From Petrolisthes cinctipes (lineage: Eukaryota > Arthropoda > Malacostraca > Decapoda > Porcellanidae), in NCBI GenBank assembly GCA_033782935.1, contig JAWQEG010000003.1, positions 1,314,501-1,378,500 of the forward strand: DNA of 64,000 bases, read 5' to 3'. A program made the translations under genes and the position numbers. Below the pieces are notes generated by a model that was not told the DNA's origin, did no database searches, and saw only the letters and a list, made by a program, of their open reading frames with translations. Positions 61,801 to 64,000 of this stretch are shown here, piece after piece (positions within the stretch are counted from its first letter, which is position 1; every line of letters starts with the position of its first letter).

Positions 61801-64000
61801 ATATAGGCCCAAAACATGCTAAAAATCGATATTTTAGGTGCCCAAAGTCGATATCTCAAATTCAGGGCCAAAACACCCGAAAATTCTATATTTTGGGGTC
61901 CCAGAAGGGATCTGTACATGCCTACTCCGTGTTAGAGTATTTTCAAAATACAGGCCCAAAACATACTGAAAATCGATCATTTAGGTGCCCAAAAGTCGAT
62001 ATGTGCATGCATCTTCTGTACCCGTTTATATCTCAAATTCAGGCTCCAAACACCCGAAAATTCGATATTTTGGGGTCCCAGAAGCGATCTGTATATGCCA
62101 ACTCGGTGCTAGAATATTTTCAAAATATAGGCCCAAAACATGCTAAAAATCGATATTTTAGGTGCCCAAAGTCGATATCTTAAATTCAGAGCCAAAACAC
62201 CCGAAAATTCTATATTTTGGGGTCCCAGAAGCGATCTGTACATGCCTACTCAGTGCTAGAATGTTTTTAAAAATATAGGCTCAAAACATGCTAAAAATCG
62301 ATATTTTAAGTGTCCAAAGTCGATATGTGCATGCATCTTCTGTACCCGTTTATATCTCAAATTCAGGCTCAAAACACTCAAAAACTCGGTATTTTTGGGT
62401 CCTAGAAGCGATCTGTACATGCCTACTCCTAATTAGAATGTTTTCAAGATACAGACCCAAAACATGCTCAAAATCGATATTTTAGGTGCCCAAAAGTCGA
62501 TATCTGCATGCATCTTCAGTACCTGTTTATATCTCAAATTCAGGCTCAAAACACCCGAAAATTCGATATTTTTGGGTTCCAGAATCGATTTGTACATGCC
62601 TACTCCGTGTTAGAGTATTTTCAAAATACAGGTCCAAAACATGCTGAAAATCGATATTTTAGGGTCAAAGTCAATATGTGCATGCATCTTCTGTACCCGT
62701 TTATATCTCAAATTCAGGCTCCAAACACCCGAAAATTCGATATTTTGGGGTCCTAAGCGATCTGTACATGCCAACTCAGATACAGGCCCAAAACATGCTG
62801 TAAATCGATATTTTAGGTGCCCAAAGTTGATGTGTATGTATCTTCTGCACCCTTTTATATCCCAAATTCATCCTCAAAACACCCGAAAATTCGATATTTT
62901 TGGGTCCCAGAAGCGATCTGTACATGCCTACTCAGTGTTAGAATGTTTTTAAAAATATTGGCTCAAAACATGCTAAAAATCGATATTTTAAGTGTCCAAA
63001 GTCGATATGTGCATGCATCTTCTGTACCCGTTTATATCTCAAATTCAGGCTCAAAACACACGAAAATTCGGTGTTTTTGGGTCCTAGAAGCGATCTGTAC
63101 ATGCCTACTCCTAGTTAGAATGTTTTCATGATACAGACCCAAAACATGCTCAAAATAGTTATTTTAGGTGACCAAAAGTTGATATGTGCATGCATCTTCT
63201 GTACCCGTTTATATCTCAAATTCAGGCTCAAAACACCCGAAAATTCGATATTTTGGGGTCCCAGAAGCGATCTGTACATGCCTACTCAGTGCTAGAATTT
63301 TTTCAAAATATAGGCCCAAAACATGCTAAAAATCGATATTTTAGGTACCCAAAGTCGATATTTCAAATTCAGGCCCAAAATACCCGAAAATTCGATATTT
63401 TTGGGTCCGAGAAGCGATCTGTACATGCCTACTCCGTGTTAGACTATTTTCAAAATACGGCCCAAAACAGACAGAAAATCGATCTTTTAGGTGCCCAAAA
63501 GTCGATATGTGGATGCATCTTTTGTACCCGTTTATATCTCAAATTCAGGCTCCAAACACCCGAAAATTCGATATTTTGGGGTCCCAGAAGCGATCTGTAC
63601 ATGCCTACTCAGATACAGGCCCAAAACATGCTGAAAATCGATATTTTAGGTGCCCTAAGTCAATATGTGTATGCATCTTCTGGACTAGTTTATATCTCAA
63701 ATTCGACCTCAAAACACCCGAAAATTCGATATTTTTGGGTCCCAGAAGCGATCTGTACATGCCTACTCAGTGCTAGAATGTTTTCAAAATTTAGGATTAA
63801 AACATGCTAAAAATCAATATTTTAAGTGTCCAAAGTCGATATGTGCATGCATCTTCTGTACCCGTTTATATCTTAAATTCTGGCTCAAAACACTCGAAAA
63901 TTCGGTATATTTGGGTCCTAAAAGGGATCTGTACATGCCTACTCCTAGTTAGAATGTTTTCAAGATACAGACCCAAAAACATGCTCAAAATCGATATTTT
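58871..64000 (+). repeat. Distal copy of the 21.6-25.9 kb satellite segment
   Basis: The series of monomer variants parallels 21.66-26 kb: the GTGACCAAAAGTTGATATGT start at 58859 against 21643, matching 65-residue translations at 24273 and 62288, and the AAATTTAGGATTAAAAC linker at 63787 against 25602. An extra piece of about 0.8 kb near 59.5-60.4 kb and a deletion of about 90 bp in one monomer (about 59580) distinguish it. It runs off the window. Confidence 0.75.

Larger units (their letters stand above)
9436..64000 (+). repeat. Satellite DNA array, about 176-bp monomer, open at right edge
   Basis: More than 300 head-to-tail monomers fill 54.5 kb. An ACATGC anchor in each copy recurs at 9445, 9621, 9797, 9973, 10148 and 10324, giving a 175-176-bp period. 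Three TCGATAT boxes per monomer are typical: one after AAAA, one before GTGCATGCAT, and one as TTCGATATTTTTGGG. The monomer divides into two 88-bp halves with 60 of 88 bases alike in an ungapped by-eye alignment, so it derives from a tandem dimer. All copies share one orientation; I saw no foreign insertion. The array starts abruptly at 9436 and the window ends inside a monomer. There is no coding role: repeated 60-65-residue frames in all phases are by-products of the period. Confidence 0.97.

Noticed and set aside
9436..64000. Regular repeats with spacers, CRISPR-like at first glance
   Set aside because: Repeat and 'spacer' are both part of a 176-bp monomer repeated throughout, and the context is eukaryotic.
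9436..64000. Calling the array a centromere
   Set aside because: Monomer length and higher-order structure are suggestive, but sequence alone cannot show centromere function; subtelomeric or pericentric heterochromatin is equally possible.

Overview
This is eukaryotic, almost certainly arthropod DNA; a decapod crustacean is my best guess. The guess rests on the mix of decayed Ty3/gypsy, P/THAP, Tigger and LINE remnants, abundant microsatellites, and the absence of any intact host gene. No operons, rRNA or tRNA genes and no complete protein-coding gene were recognised. The species cannot be named from the sequence.

Positions 1-9435 are a nested graveyard of mobile elements. A Ty3/gypsy pol is present as two halves in opposite orientation: protease end to early RT on the minus strand (158-1107, continued at 3471-3490), and RT-RNase H-integrase on the plus strand (4097-about 5803). 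Both halves break at the same RT codon, which suggests one element cut by an inversion. A 2.36-kb P-superfamily DNA transposon (1108-3470) sits in the minus-strand half. It has an 8-bp target duplication, about 33-35-bp terminal inverted repeats, a perfect 18-bp subterminal inverted repeat and the start of a THAP zinc finger. It carries a LINE fragment, a minisatellite, a TA microsatellite and a small MITE. The 5' part of a Tigger/pogo (CENP-B-like) element lies at about 3491-4096. From 5800 to 9435 there is a cysteine-rich coding remnant, low-complexity repeats, an inverted-repeat element and a probable LTR (about 7402-9356) that contains a 555-bp TA-flanked MITE.

Positions 9436-64000 (54.5 kb, 85% of the window, open at the right edge) are one uninterrupted head-to-tail satellite array of a roughly 176-bp AT-rich monomer. 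The monomer is itself a diverged dimer of two 88-bp half-units (60 of 88 bases identical when aligned by eye). The left part (9.4-19.8 kb) is heterogeneous, with small local duplications (periods 352, 704, 877, 1409 and 1988 bp). The right part contains recurrent shortened monomers (about 158, 147 and 129 bp) arranged in higher-order repeats. These are a 1990-bp 12-mer (25.8-35.4 kb, with one 1649-bp 10-mer variant), a 4359-bp 26-mer (39.37-about 48.98 kb, nearly identical copies), and length-variant derivatives of it (49-58.9 kb). The pattern of 21.6-25.9 kb recurs at 58.9-64.0 kb.

No gene network can be inferred. The biology here is structural: a young, actively homogenising satellite (centromeric or heterochromatic by analogy only) abutting transposon-rich DNA. 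The many open frames inside the array are by-products of the repeat and are not annotated as genes.
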